IMG/VR virus record: IMGVR_UViG_3300047564_006443 | Span: 1-22,727 of that record | Length of the DNA stretch: 22,727 bases | Direction: 5' to 3' (one strand) | Source of the DNA: a virus | Shown: piece by piece, positions 15,000-21,243 of the stretch | Layout: each line of letters starts with the position of its first letter | How positions within the stretch are numbered: the stretch's first letter is position 1 | The notes under the pieces: model-generated | What the model was told of the DNA's origin: nothing | What the model saw: only the letters and a program-made list of their open reading frames with translations | Databases searched by the model: none | Translations under genes and position numbers: made by a program

Positions 15000-15692
15000 T
15001 TGTTCTACAAGCTCACGTGCAAAGTTACCAAGATGTCCCTAATTAGAAGCATAAGAATCCACTTCCCTGAGTTTGAACAAGACGACTCACTACTACCACA
15101 AGGTGTCTGTCCTAAAAAAACCGAAGGAAACGCTGTTCTCAGATCCTATGCTTGGAAGGGCGAGATCATTCGCCGGGCTAGGTTGTGTGAGTTTGAAGTA
15201 CCAGGTAAGTTCACCGCGGAAACTCTCGTCATCTACCCTCATTGGGAGACTAAGACCCCTATCTTTGGCACTGAGTACATTACCATCGCTGGTAAGAAAT
15301 TTTTTGGTGCTATTGACTTCCACCCTCTCTCCCAAGACCCCACCTACATCGAAACGCATATTGACGAGTATCTTTACGACTTTCCTCGACGTTCCACTGA
15401 GCAGTCTAAATTTTATGATCTTTCAAAATACTTTTCCAGTCGGTTCTGGATCAGAAAGTCGGATACGGATTTCCACGATGACTATATCAACTGGACGGAG
15501 AGATACTTAGCCAGATACAAAATGGCGCTTATGTACGGGAACATCGGACCTAGCAATCGCGATTTTCATGTGGCCTATGATAAACACATGGCGGAAAACG
15601 ACCCAGCTCATGGAATTTTGAAATCCTATTTTTCAGAAGACTTTGCCAATTTTTATGTAAAAGAGTTCCTTTTTGACATGTCGACACGATGA
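15000..15692 (+). CDS. Ferredoxin-dependent bilin reductase (PebS/PebA/PcyA family)
   Basis: The protein is 230 residues from TTG 15000. The family's ordered blocks are visible: LPQG (32-35), VIYPHWETKTPIFGTEY (77-93), FGAIDFHPLSQD (102-113) with the catalytic-type Asp106, FYDLSKYFSSRFWIRKSD (138-155) and AYDKHMAENDPAHGILKSYF (192-211) with the second Asp, ending KEFLF as in PebA and PebS. These enzymes reduce biliverdin with ferredoxin to phycobilins; phage versions (PebS, PcyX, PebA) differ in product and I cannot tell them apart here. TTG is chosen because AGGAG (14987-14991) is spaced eight bases before it; ATG 15033 is the alternative (219 residues). No heme oxygenase gene is in the window, so substrate supply would come from elsewhere or the host. 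The next gene's ATG overlaps the stop. Confidence 0.8.
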   Translation: MFYKLTCKVTKMSLIRSIRIHFPEFEQDDSLLPQGVCPKKTEGNAVLRSYAWKGEIIRRARLCEFEVPGKFTAETLVIYPHWETKTPIFGTEYITIAGKKFFGAIDFHPLSQDPTYIETHIDEYLYDFPRRSTEQSKFYDLSKYFSSRFWIRKSDTDFHDDYINWTERYLARYKMALMYGNIGPSNRDFHVAYDKHMAENDPAHGILKSYFSEDFANFYVKEFLFDMSTR

Positions 15693-16066
15693 AAACTAAA
15701 ACCATTTACATCCGATCTGACCTTTTCTGCCAAATAAAACCCACAGCGTTTCAAAAGCTTAAAGACTTGGTGGAGAGTGGAGCAAAGCATTCTCCATGTA
15801 AGTACATTGTTGATGCGAGGCCTATGAGCGCCACGGAATTTGCTATTCATTACGTACAGTTTTCAAACCAAGATATCTACAACCTTCTCAATAAGGCCAT
15901 TGAGATCGTAAAAAATACTGAGGAGTATGTGTCATATCAACTACAAGATATTTTTAATGATGACAAGAATAAGACCTATTACACTCCACCCGGTACTATA
16001 AGAATCTTTGCTAATGACCTCATCTGTTTCTACAACGGAAAAACTTGGAGAAAACTCAAGCCATAA
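15689..16066 (+). CDS. 125-aa protein of unknown function
   Basis: The start overlaps the bilin reductase stop (ATGA), so translation is coupled. The sequence (MKTKTIYIRSDLFCQIKPTA and on) is a mixed alpha/beta small domain with a central long helix (YNLLNKAIEIVKNTEEYVSY) and no recognised motif. The coupling hints at a role near bilin metabolism, but that is only positional. Confidence 0.7.
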   Translation: MKTKTIYIRSDLFCQIKPTAFQKLKDLVESGAKHSPCKYIVDARPMSATEFAIHYVQFSNQDIYNLLNKAIEIVKNTEEYVSYQLQDIFNDDKNKTYYTPPGTIRIFANDLICFYNGKTWRKLKP

Positions 16067-16097
16067 GCCCTTCACTTTTAGGTACGCTGGGAGGGAA

Positions 16098-16868
16098 ATG
16101 CTCACGACTGATGAGTTACTCCTCCAGCGACCTGAACTTGTAAATCTGTATGTGTATGATGTTTGTTTAACCACCGGTTCGCTCTTGTACTCCTGCGCGG
16201 GAGGCATTGGAGTTACAAAAGAACCGTATGTGGTAGATATGCACAAGTTTATAAAAACTTCTACTTGCGTAAAAACAGTAAAGTTTTTCTTTGAGCAAGA
16301 TTTTGGGTCATGTTACACAAAAAGAAAATATTACTCATCTAGAGAAGTATTCAATAAAACAGTTAAATTTAACAACCCATCATCGGCTGAAAGTGCTAGA
16401 CTTTATCTATTATGGGTGGGAAGCGGATTTAAACAACGTTATAGAGAACGAGGATATGATGCCCTATACTCACCCACTTCCTTCACGTATGATGGTTTAG
16501 CCCTGGCATCCCGGCAAAGCCGGGAGAAAAACCTTCTCTTTCGTAAGGAAGACTTCTCTACGATGGCAGAGAGTATCATAAATGACAACGTTTTTCTCCA
16601 TCTATACCTACCATCAGAATTTGGGGCGTACGGAGCGGGATTTAAATGGAATGAGAAGGTTCTTGATACGTATATTCGTGTAGTAAACGAGTTTTCTGCA
16701 ATTGGACATAAAGTATGCGTATCTTGCTTATTTGAGAAAAGAGGCCGCATATTCAGGGATTACAGGCCATTTTTCCCTAACTTTACCCATTTGGTAGTAC
16801 CTGGGTTTAAAGTTTGTAAGTTAACTTCCAGTCCTGAGTTCTCAGAGATACACTTTTTTAATTTTTGA
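16098..16868 (+). CDS. Dam-methylase-like fold protein with replaced catalytic motif
   Basis: The protein is 256 residues from ATG 16098, preceded by GGGAGGG two bases upstream. The layout resembles D12-class DNA adenine methylases: an N-terminal strand and glycine turn where the AdoMet motif normally lies (YDVCLTTGSLLY, 20-31), then a V-V-D-M-H strand (45-49), FNKTVKFNNPSSAESARLYL (85-104) for the helix before the L-F-L-x-x-N segment, and GFKQRYRERG (110-119) for the G-F-N-G-L-x-R-x-N region. At the position of the catalytic D-P-P-Y there is LHLYLPSEFGAYGAGF (167-182), lacking the Asp and both prolines in sequence, followed by a helix and a G-H-K-V-C-V-S strand as in Dam. This is my reading by eye and may be wrong. 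If right, it is a catalytically dead relative that might bind DNA or block host methylation. It sits one base before speD. Confidence 0.5.
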   Translation: MLTTDELLLQRPELVNLYVYDVCLTTGSLLYSCAGGIGVTKEPYVVDMHKFIKTSTCVKTVKFFFEQDFGSCYTKRKYYSSREVFNKTVKFNNPSSAESARLYLLWVGSGFKQRYRERGYDALYSPTSFTYDGLALASRQSREKNLLFRKEDFSTMAESIINDNVFLHLYLPSEFGAYGAGFKWNEKVLDTYIRVVNEFSAIGHKVCVSCLFEKRGRIFRDYRPFFPNFTHLVVPGFKVCKLTSSPEFSEIHFFNF

Positions 16869-16869
16869 A

Positions 16870-17199
16870 ATGGGAAAGCATTTTTTACTCGATCTTTTTG
16901 GTGTTGATCCGATTCTTCTTCAAGAGATGGAGTCTTTTGTAGAGTTTATTGGTCCTGAACTTAGAGATTGTATGGCAGAAGTACTCGATGAGTCCTCTCA
17001 TAAGTTTCCCGGCGCAGGTGGATATACGTATTTAGCATTACTATCAACATCCCACTTCTCTATTCATACTTGGCCGGAGACAGGTTGTTGTGCAATTGAT
17101 ATGTTTTCTTGTGGTGAAATTATGTCAGATACTTTAATTTCTTATGTAATTAAATATTTTTCACCCAACTCATATAACCTAAAAATGGTTAATAGATGA
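16870..17199 (+). CDS. speD: S-adenosylmethionine decarboxylase proenzyme
   Basis: The protein is 109 residues. It decarboxylates S-adenosylmethionine, giving the aminopropyl donor for spermidine. The core LLSTSHFSIHTWPETG (57-72) carries Ser61, which would become the pyruvoyl cofactor after self-cleavage, and the H-T-W-P-E motif with His66; Cys81 is in MFSCGE. In most family members the residue before the cleavage Ser is Glu (ESH); here it is Thr60 (TSH), an odd substitution at the cleavage bond. The start is one base after the previous stop. speD is a common cyanophage metabolic gene. Confidence 0.9.
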   Translation: MGKHFLLDLFGVDPILLQEMESFVEFIGPELRDCMAEVLDESSHKFPGAGGYTYLALLSTSHFSIHTWPETGCCAIDMFSCGEIMSDTLISYVIKYFSPNSYNLKMVNR

Positions 17200-17205
17200 T
17201 ATAAT
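17197..17205 (+). promoter_or_regulatory. Extended -10 promoter for the 47-aa gene
   Basis: TG-A-TATAAT, a perfect extended -10 overlapping the speD stop codon. No -35 is seen. Transcription would start about 17 bases before ATG 17229. Confidence 0.5.
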
Positions 17206-17228
17206 TAGAGAGTTGCAGATATCTAACT

Positions 17229-17372
17229 ATGGCAAAGATCACCGTTAAAAATGGCAAAAAACTAATTCTTACTAAGCCTAAAACCACTTGTCAAGGTAAA
17301 TCTCGGAATACTAAATTATCCGCCACTAGTCGTAACGGACGGAAGAAAAAATATCGTCGCCAAGGTCGTTAG
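17229..17372 (+). CDS. 47-aa highly basic protein
   Basis: ATG 17229 opens MAKITVKNGKKLILTKPKTT and on to a run ending RKKKYRRQGR. It has about 40 percent Lys and Arg, no hydrophobic core and one Cys. It resembles small basic proteins seen in many cyanophages, though that is from memory and I cannot name it. The charge suggests nucleic-acid binding. It has a perfect extended -10 box upstream and is the shortest well-supported coding gene in the window. Confidence 0.65.
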   Translation: MAKITVKNGKKLILTKPKTTCQGKSRNTKLSATSRNGRKKKYRRQGR

Positions 17373-17421
17373 ATCTTTTGCCATCCCTGAAGTTTAAAGT
17401 AAGGGAAATGCAAGAGATAAA

Positions 17422-18276
17422 ATGACTGTGGGTTGGTGGCCGGATGGCTGGAGAAACGCTTCTTACTCTGATGAGATGGTACCGGAGGCTATAAGAAAAA
17501 TAGCCACTGCAGGACAGATCTATAAGAACCCTCAAACTGGCCATACACTTCAAAAACAGGCTACTGGTCGTTGGAAGCTAGTGGGTGGGGATGATAGAGT
17601 GGAGGAATCAAAGCAAAACCAAACCACCTCTAATATGCCAGACGTCTCCAAAATGAAGAAACTGGCGGAGGGTAATTATGGTGTTGTCTACCAAGATCCG
17701 GAGTCTGGCCATGTAGTAAAAACCCTTAAAGAAGGTAAGGAATGGGGTCCGCATGAAGTGGAATTGGGTAAGAAGATGGCTGAGTTAGGCCATTCACCAA
17801 AAATCTATTCATCTTCACCTTCTCATATTGAAATGGATTTTTCCAAGGGTAAGCCACTTTGGTCTGGTGGATTTAACCGCACAGACGAGGAAAAAGAGCG
17901 CGACCTAAAAATGACAACTGAACAAGCTCAAAAAGCCTTAGCAGCAATCCGTGACCTACATAAAATGGGGTTCTATCACGGTGATATGCATAATGAGCAG
18001 TTCTTAACCGACGGCGAGGGTGGCAAGGACGCCACACTTATCGACTATGGGCTTTCTGGTAAGATTCAAGATCAGCCCCATAAAGCCATAGTTGATTTTA
18101 ATAAGGTGGGGAAACTTATTGATATTTATCGCCCAGAGTTGGATGGGGATCCATATGTACAATTGGTAAGGGAATCCGTTGAGGCTTATAAAGCAGCTAA
18201 AGGACAATCTAAAGCTGCTATAGCTAAACGTTCAGAGATAGGATCAGAGTATTTAAAAAAACTACAAAAGTTATGA
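17422..18276 (+). CDS. Protein kinase-like protein
   Basis: The protein is 284 residues. A kinase fold is visible: glycine loop LAEGNYGVVYQ (81-91), ATP-binding Lys100 in VVKTL, a candidate Glu at 112 or 114 in HEVELGKK, catalytic loop HGDMHNEQF (186-194) with Asp188 and Asn191, and the metal site DYG (208-210) in place of DFG. HGD-x-H-x-x-Q/N is typical of small RIO/ABC1/antibiotic-type atypical kinases. The first 60 residues are a separate region (WWPDGWRNASYSDEM and later HTLQKQATGRWKLVGG). The target is unknown; phages use such kinases to phosphorylate host proteins, but that is inference here. The stop overlaps the ATG of the NlpC/P60-like gene (ATGA), so both are made together. Confidence 0.75.
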   Translation: MTVGWWPDGWRNASYSDEMVPEAIRKIATAGQIYKNPQTGHTLQKQATGRWKLVGGDDRVEESKQNQTTSNMPDVSKMKKLAEGNYGVVYQDPESGHVVKTLKEGKEWGPHEVELGKKMAELGHSPKIYSSSPSHIEMDFSKGKPLWSGGFNRTDEEKERDLKMTTEQAQKALAAIRDLHKMGFYHGDMHNEQFLTDGEGGKDATLIDYGLSGKIQDQPHKAIVDFNKVGKLIDIYRPELDGDPYVQLVRESVEAYKAAKGQSKAAIAKRSEIGSEYLKKLQKL

Positions 18277-18758
18277 TTGTAAACGACGAAACAACAAAAA
18301 AAGAATATACAACCCCTGACTTCTTTCAGGAATATATCTCTAACAAAAACAAGTTTTTGAAATTTAATTTCAGACGCAATAACTGCTCTAACGTAGTTAA
18401 GGAGTTTTTGGGAGCGCTGGGTTTGAAAACCCCAACCCTGACTCCATGGGCAGATACTATCAGAACCCTGGGAAGTGTAAATAGGAACCCTGAGGATCTT
18501 CGCCCTGGAGACGTTGTTGCTATGGGTACGCCTGGAGACACCCATCACGTAGGGATTTATTTAGGTGGATCGTCAGTACTCCACCAATCAGGGATTAGGG
18601 GATACGTGGTTGGGGCGCATAACGACCTTGCGGCATTTACGAATCACAGAGCAGGATTCTACTTTGTCAGACCGGACTATTCTCCAATTTCTCCGAAATC
18701 TGTTGAAGATTTAATTGCAACTCCTCAGCCACTTTTTGCACCGGCCATTGGCGGTTGA
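18273..18758 (+). CDS. NlpC/P60-like cysteine peptidase or amidase
   Basis: The protein is 161 residues. RRNNCSNVVKEFLGALGL (34-51 in part) gives the nucleophile Cys38 at the start of a helix, then RPGDVVAMGTPGDTHHVGIY (77-96) with the conserved P-G-D and the active-site His91 or His92, and SSVLHQSG (100-107) for the last strand. This is the NlpC/P60 layout. Members cut peptidoglycan peptides or act as amidases. There is no signal peptide or membrane segment, so entry to the wall would need a holin, or the protein may be a virion component. It overlaps the kinase gene by four bases; the pairing may be functional, or the kinase may act on another target. Confidence 0.75.
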   Translation: MIVNDETTKKEYTTPDFFQEYISNKNKFLKFNFRRNNCSNVVKEFLGALGLKTPTLTPWADTIRTLGSVNRNPEDLRPGDVVAMGTPGDTHHVGIYLGGSSVLHQSGIRGYVVGAHNDLAAFTNHRAGFYFVRPDYSPISPKSVEDLIATPQPLFAPAIGG

Positions 18759-18783
18759 TTGTAGTTGGTAAATGTGGTATAAT
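18755..18783 (+). promoter_or_regulatory. sigma70-type promoter of the tRNA-Gly and porin region
   Basis: TTGATT (18755-18760), 17 bases, TATAAT (18778-18783), with TGG directly before the -10. Downstream, ACCCCTC (18795-18801) and GAGGGGT (18830-18836) can pair as a leader hairpin before the tRNA. Confidence 0.7.
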
Positions 18784-18840
18784 AATCACATAACACCCCT
18801 CAAGCATAACCACGTCGGTAGCTCAAACAGAGGGGTCACT

Positions 18841-18913
18841 GCGGAATTAACTCAGTTGGTAGAGTACCTTCCTTCCAAGTAGGATGTCAGGGGTTCGAGT
18901 CCCCTATTCCGCT
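18841..18913 (+). tRNA. tRNA-Gly(UCC)
   Basis: Acceptor GCGGAAT with ATTCCGC, D stem ACTC/GAGT, anticodon loop CTTCCAA (TCC), T arm AGGGG-TTCGAGT-CCCCT. A T-T mismatch is present in the anticodon stem. No CCA is encoded. It lies apart from the main array. Confidence 0.9.
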
Positions 18914-18914
18914 T

Positions 18915-18964
18915 GAGGATGTAGTTGCTAGGCAGATAGCCTAGAAAAACGCTTCCTCTTTTTT
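18915..18964 (+). terminator. Hairpin with T run between tRNA-Gly and porin gene
   Basis: The outer arms GAGGA and TCCTC enclose a perfect inner hairpin CTAGGC-AGATA-GCCTAG, followed by TTTTTT. It may end tRNA-Gly transcription in part or act as a leader element of the porin transcript; the porin ATG is 23 bases after the T run. Confidence 0.6.
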
Positions 18965-18987
18965 GTTCCAAACAATCTTAAGAAAAT

Positions 18988-19854
18988 ATGAAAAAGCTCA
19001 TCTCTGCAATTGGCGCTATTGGCGCAACTGGCCTAATTGCTCCAATGGTCGCGATGGCCGGGCCTCAGGGTCAGTTTTCGGACGTTCAGCCTACCAACTG
19101 GGCCTATCAGGCCATTATGAATCTGCGCAATCGTTATGGTTGCGCCGTGGGTTTCCCTGATGGTACCTTCCGTGCTGGTGCCCCGGCAACCCGTGCTGAA
19201 CTTGCCGCTCTGACCAACGCCTGTCTGGATGAAATCACCACGTACGCCGATGCTAGAGACGCGGCTATGGCCTCCGCTCTGCGTGCCGAAGTGGGCGCTG
19301 TTAGCAACCGCGTTACCAAACTCGAAGTAGTTGCCGCTGAGAAAGCCCAAGGCGTGGGTAACTATCTCGGTGCTGGTGTCATGCTGAATAAGCAAGGTGT
19401 TGAGGGTGGTGGGTATAGTGAAGATCGCGTTATTGCCGGGGGCACTGTTCAGGCCCGCTATGCAATTAACACGTTCTCCAACGAGAATGCCATCTCCATC
19501 CGTCCCTACGCCAACTTCGTTGCCGGTCCTAACTCGCAATTCGGAGCTGGTGGCGGTGCTCTTCTCTCCTATGACTTCTCAGTTGCCAAGCGGGAAGGTG
19601 TGAGTGCCGTTAACATTTACGCCGGGGCGGGTTACCAAGTCCCCTTTGTGAATGACACGCAAGCCAACTTCCAATCCGCCGTTGGTGAGAAGGGTCAAGT
19701 GGTGTTTGCCCTGGGCATCGAAGGTCGTCTGACCAACTCGCTTGTTGGTTTTGCCGATCTGAAATTCCCCACCACCAACGCTGGTGATAGTTACGGCGCC
19801 AGCGACGCCTCCTATTCCCCCGTGCTTACCACCGGTCTGGGATTCAAGTTCTGA
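18988..19854 (+). CDS. SLH-domain outer-membrane porin-like protein (host-derived type)
   Basis: The protein is 288 residues. A signal peptide (MKKLISAIGAIGATGLIAPM, cleavage likely after Ala24 in AMA-GP) is followed by one SLH domain (about 29-80: FSDVQPTNWAYQAIMNL, GFPDGTFRAGAPATRAELAA). A coiled-coil stretch follows (SNRVTKLEVVAAE), then beta-barrel-like alternating strands and a C-terminal GLGFKF, with a terminal Phe as in the BAM insertion signal. This is the plan of the cyanobacterial SLH-OprB outer-membrane proteins, but those are about 500 residues or more, so the barrel here is short (inference). Codon use is richer in G and C than in its neighbours, consistent with gain from a host. 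It could coat the infected cell's surface or block reinfection. It is followed by a terminator. Confidence 0.85.
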   Translation: MKKLISAIGAIGATGLIAPMVAMAGPQGQFSDVQPTNWAYQAIMNLRNRYGCAVGFPDGTFRAGAPATRAELAALTNACLDEITTYADARDAAMASALRAEVGAVSNRVTKLEVVAAEKAQGVGNYLGAGVMLNKQGVEGGGYSEDRVIAGGTVQARYAINTFSNENAISIRPYANFVAGPNSQFGAGGGALLSYDFSVAKREGVSAVNIYAGAGYQVPFVNDTQANFQSAVGEKGQVVFALGIEGRLTNSLVGFADLKFPTTNAGDSYGASDASYSPVLTTGLGFKF

Positions 19855-19881
19855 TCAGGGCCTCCTGACAAACTGACCATG

Positions 19882-19904
19882 GGGGTCCCAAAGACCCCTA
19901 TTTT
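19882..19904 (+). terminator. Probable terminator of the porin gene
   Basis: The stem GGGGTC-CCAAA-GACCCC is followed by TATTTTC, with a flanking CATG on both sides. The T run is imperfect. Confidence 0.65.
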
Positions 19905-19906
19905 CA

Positions 19907-19915
19907 TGGTAAAAT
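19907..19915 (+). promoter_or_regulatory. Extended -10 promoter of hli
   Basis: TG-G-TAAAAT directly behind the porin terminator, with a leader of about 24 bases to ATG 19946. No -35 is visible. Confidence 0.5.
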
Positions 19916-19945
19916 GATTAAGGAAATAAAAAGGTTCTTATCTCT

Positions 19946-20164
19946 ATGACGATTACGACTAATGAGCGCGGGCAACAAAACATGTTCGCAAAAGAACCTC
20001 AAATGTACATTGACCCTATCATCGAGGAACAAATGAGCAAAGAAGTTTACGAAACGCACAATGAACGAGCTGAAAAGCTCAATGGACGCCTGGCTATGAT
20101 CGGCGTTATGGCCGCAATCCTCAACTACGCCAGCACTGGGCAACTTATTCCAGGATTTTGGTGA
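19946..20164 (+). CDS. hli: High-light-inducible protein (Hli/SCP)
   Basis: The protein is 72 residues. The chlorophyll-binding helix HNERAEKLNGRLAMIGVMAA, continuing to ILNY (about 38-61), carries the family signature E-x-x-N-G-R-x-A-M, with Glu43, Asn46 and Arg48. The C-terminus QLIPGFW is typical of cyanophage Hlis. Hli proteins sit in the thylakoid membrane, bind chlorophyll and carotenoids, and protect photosystem II assembly and quench light, which fits the nearby psbA. It has its own extended -10 promoter and is followed by a structured non-coding stretch. Confidence 0.93.
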   Translation: MTITTNERGQQNMFAKEPQMYIDPIIEEQMSKEVYETHNERAEKLNGRLAMIGVMAAILNYASTGQLIPGFW

Positions 20165-20388
20165 AGTGTTTATAGATTAGTATGACTAACTTCCTGTATA
20201 TTACATTTGAGAATCCCTCCTCACCATCGAGAGATAAGGTGTCGGTCCCTCTTATTTGCTAATACAGGAAACTCTATAAGCAAACTACGAGAGGGGCAGA
20301 GGTCAAAAAGACTTCTCCCCTCTTTTCTTTGCGATAGACGGCTTATCAACTGGCCACCAGGCCATTCCCAAGGCCTCCTATCCATGGT
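20165..20388 (+). ncRNA. Non-coding stretch with predicted RNA structure and terminator
   Basis: No gene is seen between hli and the tRNA array. TTCCTGTAT (20191-20199) pairs with ATACAGGAA (20262-20270), enclosing a smaller hairpin (CACC/GGTG around 20222-20242). A strong terminator follows (20289-20330). An intact outer stem of nine pairs plus a terminator suggests a small RNA or the 3' end of the hli transcript. Confidence 0.4.
20289..20330 (+). terminator. Strong rho-independent terminator after hli
   Basis: GAGAGGGG (20289-20296) pairs with CCCCTC (20317-20322), extended by AGA/TCT and GTC/GAC with an AAAAA loop, followed by TTTTCTTT. It ends the hli transcript. Confidence 0.85.
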
Positions 20389-20393
20389 ATATT
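20385..20393 (+). promoter_or_regulatory. Extended -10 promoter of the tRNA array
   Basis: TG-G-TATATT with no -35. The transcription start would be near 20400. It is the only promoter-like element seen before the array. Confidence 0.45.
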
Positions 20394-20399
20394 AGTCTC

Positions 20400-20444
20400 A
20401 TGGGTGAGGGAGACGGACCTCCGGCTCTCAACCCCGAACCTTGA
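20400..20444 (+). CDS. Possible 14-codon leaderless peptide
   Basis: ATG at 20400 lies exactly where the TG-G-TATATT promoter would start transcription. The frame reads MGEGDGPPALNPEP then TGA. It overlaps a hairpin (GGAG...CTCC around 20409-20433). It may simply be chance; the coincidence of start and ATG is the only reason to list it. Confidence 0.2.
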   Translation: MGEGDGPPALNPEP

Positions 20445-20468
20445 AAACTTAATAAATTACCATTTTAA

Positions 20469-20543
20469 GGGGTATTAACTCAGTCTGGTTAGAGTATCCG
20501 GCTTTTAACCGGTTAGTCCTCGGTTCAAATCCGAGATACCCCA
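20469..20543 (+). tRNA. tRNA-Lys(UUU)
   Basis: GGGGTAT with ATACCCC, loop CTTTTAA (TTT), T arm CTCGG-TTCAAAT-CCGAG. Confidence 0.9.
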
Positions 20544-20553
20544 TTGATTTTAT

Positions 20554-20644
20554 GGGAGAGTGGCTACTGTTGGCAATATGTGTAGCAACGGTCTGTAAAA
20601 CCGTCACATCGGAACCATCGGGGGTTCAATTCCCTCCTCTCTCA
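20554..20644 (+). tRNA. tRNA-Tyr(GUA), class II
   Basis: GGGAGAG with CTCTCTC, anticodon stem ACGGT/ACCGT, loop CTGTAAA (GTA), long variable arm, T arm GGGGG-TTCAATT-CCCTC. Confidence 0.88.
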
Positions 20645-20645
20645 T

Positions 20646-20725
<80 letters not shown>

Positions 20726-20726
20726 T

Positions 20727-20799
20727 GGGGTCTTAGCTCAGTTGGTAGAGCTCTTGCTTTGCAAGCAAGCTGTCAGGGGTTCGAGTCCCCTAGATTCCA
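20727..20799 (+). tRNA. tRNA-Ala(UGC)
   Basis: GGGGTCT with AGATTCC (two G-T pairs), stem CTTGC/GCAAG, loop TTTGCAA (TGC), T arm AGGGG-TTCGAGT-CCCCT. Confidence 0.9.
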
Positions 20800-20802
20800 T
20801 TT

Positions 20803-20876
20803 GACCCATTAGTGTAGCGGTCTATCACGCCACCCTGTCACGGTGGAGAACACGGGTTCAAATCCCGTATGGGTCG
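20803..20876 (+). tRNA. tRNA-Asp(GUC)
   Basis: GACCCAT with ATGGGTC, stem CCACC/GGTGG, loop CTGTCAC (GTC), T arm ACGGG-TTCAAAT-CCCGT. Confidence 0.9.
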
Positions 20877-21035
20877 TCGGTGCTCAGCAATCCCAGTGCC
20901 TATCAGCTGAGCATGTCGGAATAGGCTTGTGCCGGGATGCCATTTGTAGGTTTCCGTAGTCCCGGAGCGAGATAAAGGGTAAACCTGCTATGCCACCTTG
21001 CGCCGGAAAGATAAACCGGGATGCTGGTGGTGTAT
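20877..21035 (+). ncRNA. Structured spacer in tRNA array, element A
   Basis: No tRNA or gene. It contains perfect inverted repeats TGCTCAGC/GCTGAGCA, CCGGGA/TCCCGG and AGGTTT/AAACCT. It shares with element B (21474-21610) the ordered blocks GGTTT, AAGGGT, TATGCCAC and AAACCGG. A structured RNA is suspected, without a known family. Confidence 0.4.
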
Positions 21036-21118
21036 GGAGAGGGTCCGGTTGGTCGAGGGCGCAGTCTTGAAAACTGTTGGGTGTAAAAGCCTCGGGGGTT
21101 CGAGTCCCTTCTTCTCCG
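21036..21118 (+). tRNA. tRNA-Ser(UGA)
   Basis: Class II. GGAGAGG with CTTCTCC, stem GCAGT/ACTGT, loop CTTGAAA (TGA), long variable arm, T arm ending CCCTT. Confidence 0.88.
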
Positions 21119-21120
21119 CT

Positions 21121-21162
21121 TGAATACGTAACTAGTCGTTGTTACGCCATAGAACGTATTCA
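21121..21162 (+). repeat. Spacer hairpin between tRNA-Ser and tRNA-Trp
   Basis: TGAATACGT (21121-21129) and ACGTATTCA (21154-21162) are perfect inverted arms, with a nested GTAAC/GTTAC pair. Confidence 0.6.
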
Positions 21163-21166
21163 TCCT

Positions 21167-21239
21167 GTCAAATTAGCTCAACTGGTAGAGCAGTGGTCTC
21201 CAAAACCAAAGGTTGTAGGTTCGAGTCCTATATTTGGCG
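21167..21239 (+). tRNA. tRNA-Trp(CCA)
   Basis: GTCAAAT with ATTTGGC, D stem GCTC/GAGC, loop CTCCAAA (CCA), T arm GTAGG-TTCGAGT-CCTAT. Confidence 0.9.
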
Positions 21240-21243
21240 CTGA

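Noticed and set aside
14980-15042. ATG with a 20-codon frame just before the bilin reductase
   Set aside because: It is in another frame, overlaps the start of the reductase and shows no similarity to the family N-terminus. A frameshift was considered but is not needed, as the reductase length is normal.
20877-21035. tmRNA or permuted tRNA in the long spacer
   Set aside because: There is no T-arm word, no alanine acceptor and no tag reading frame.
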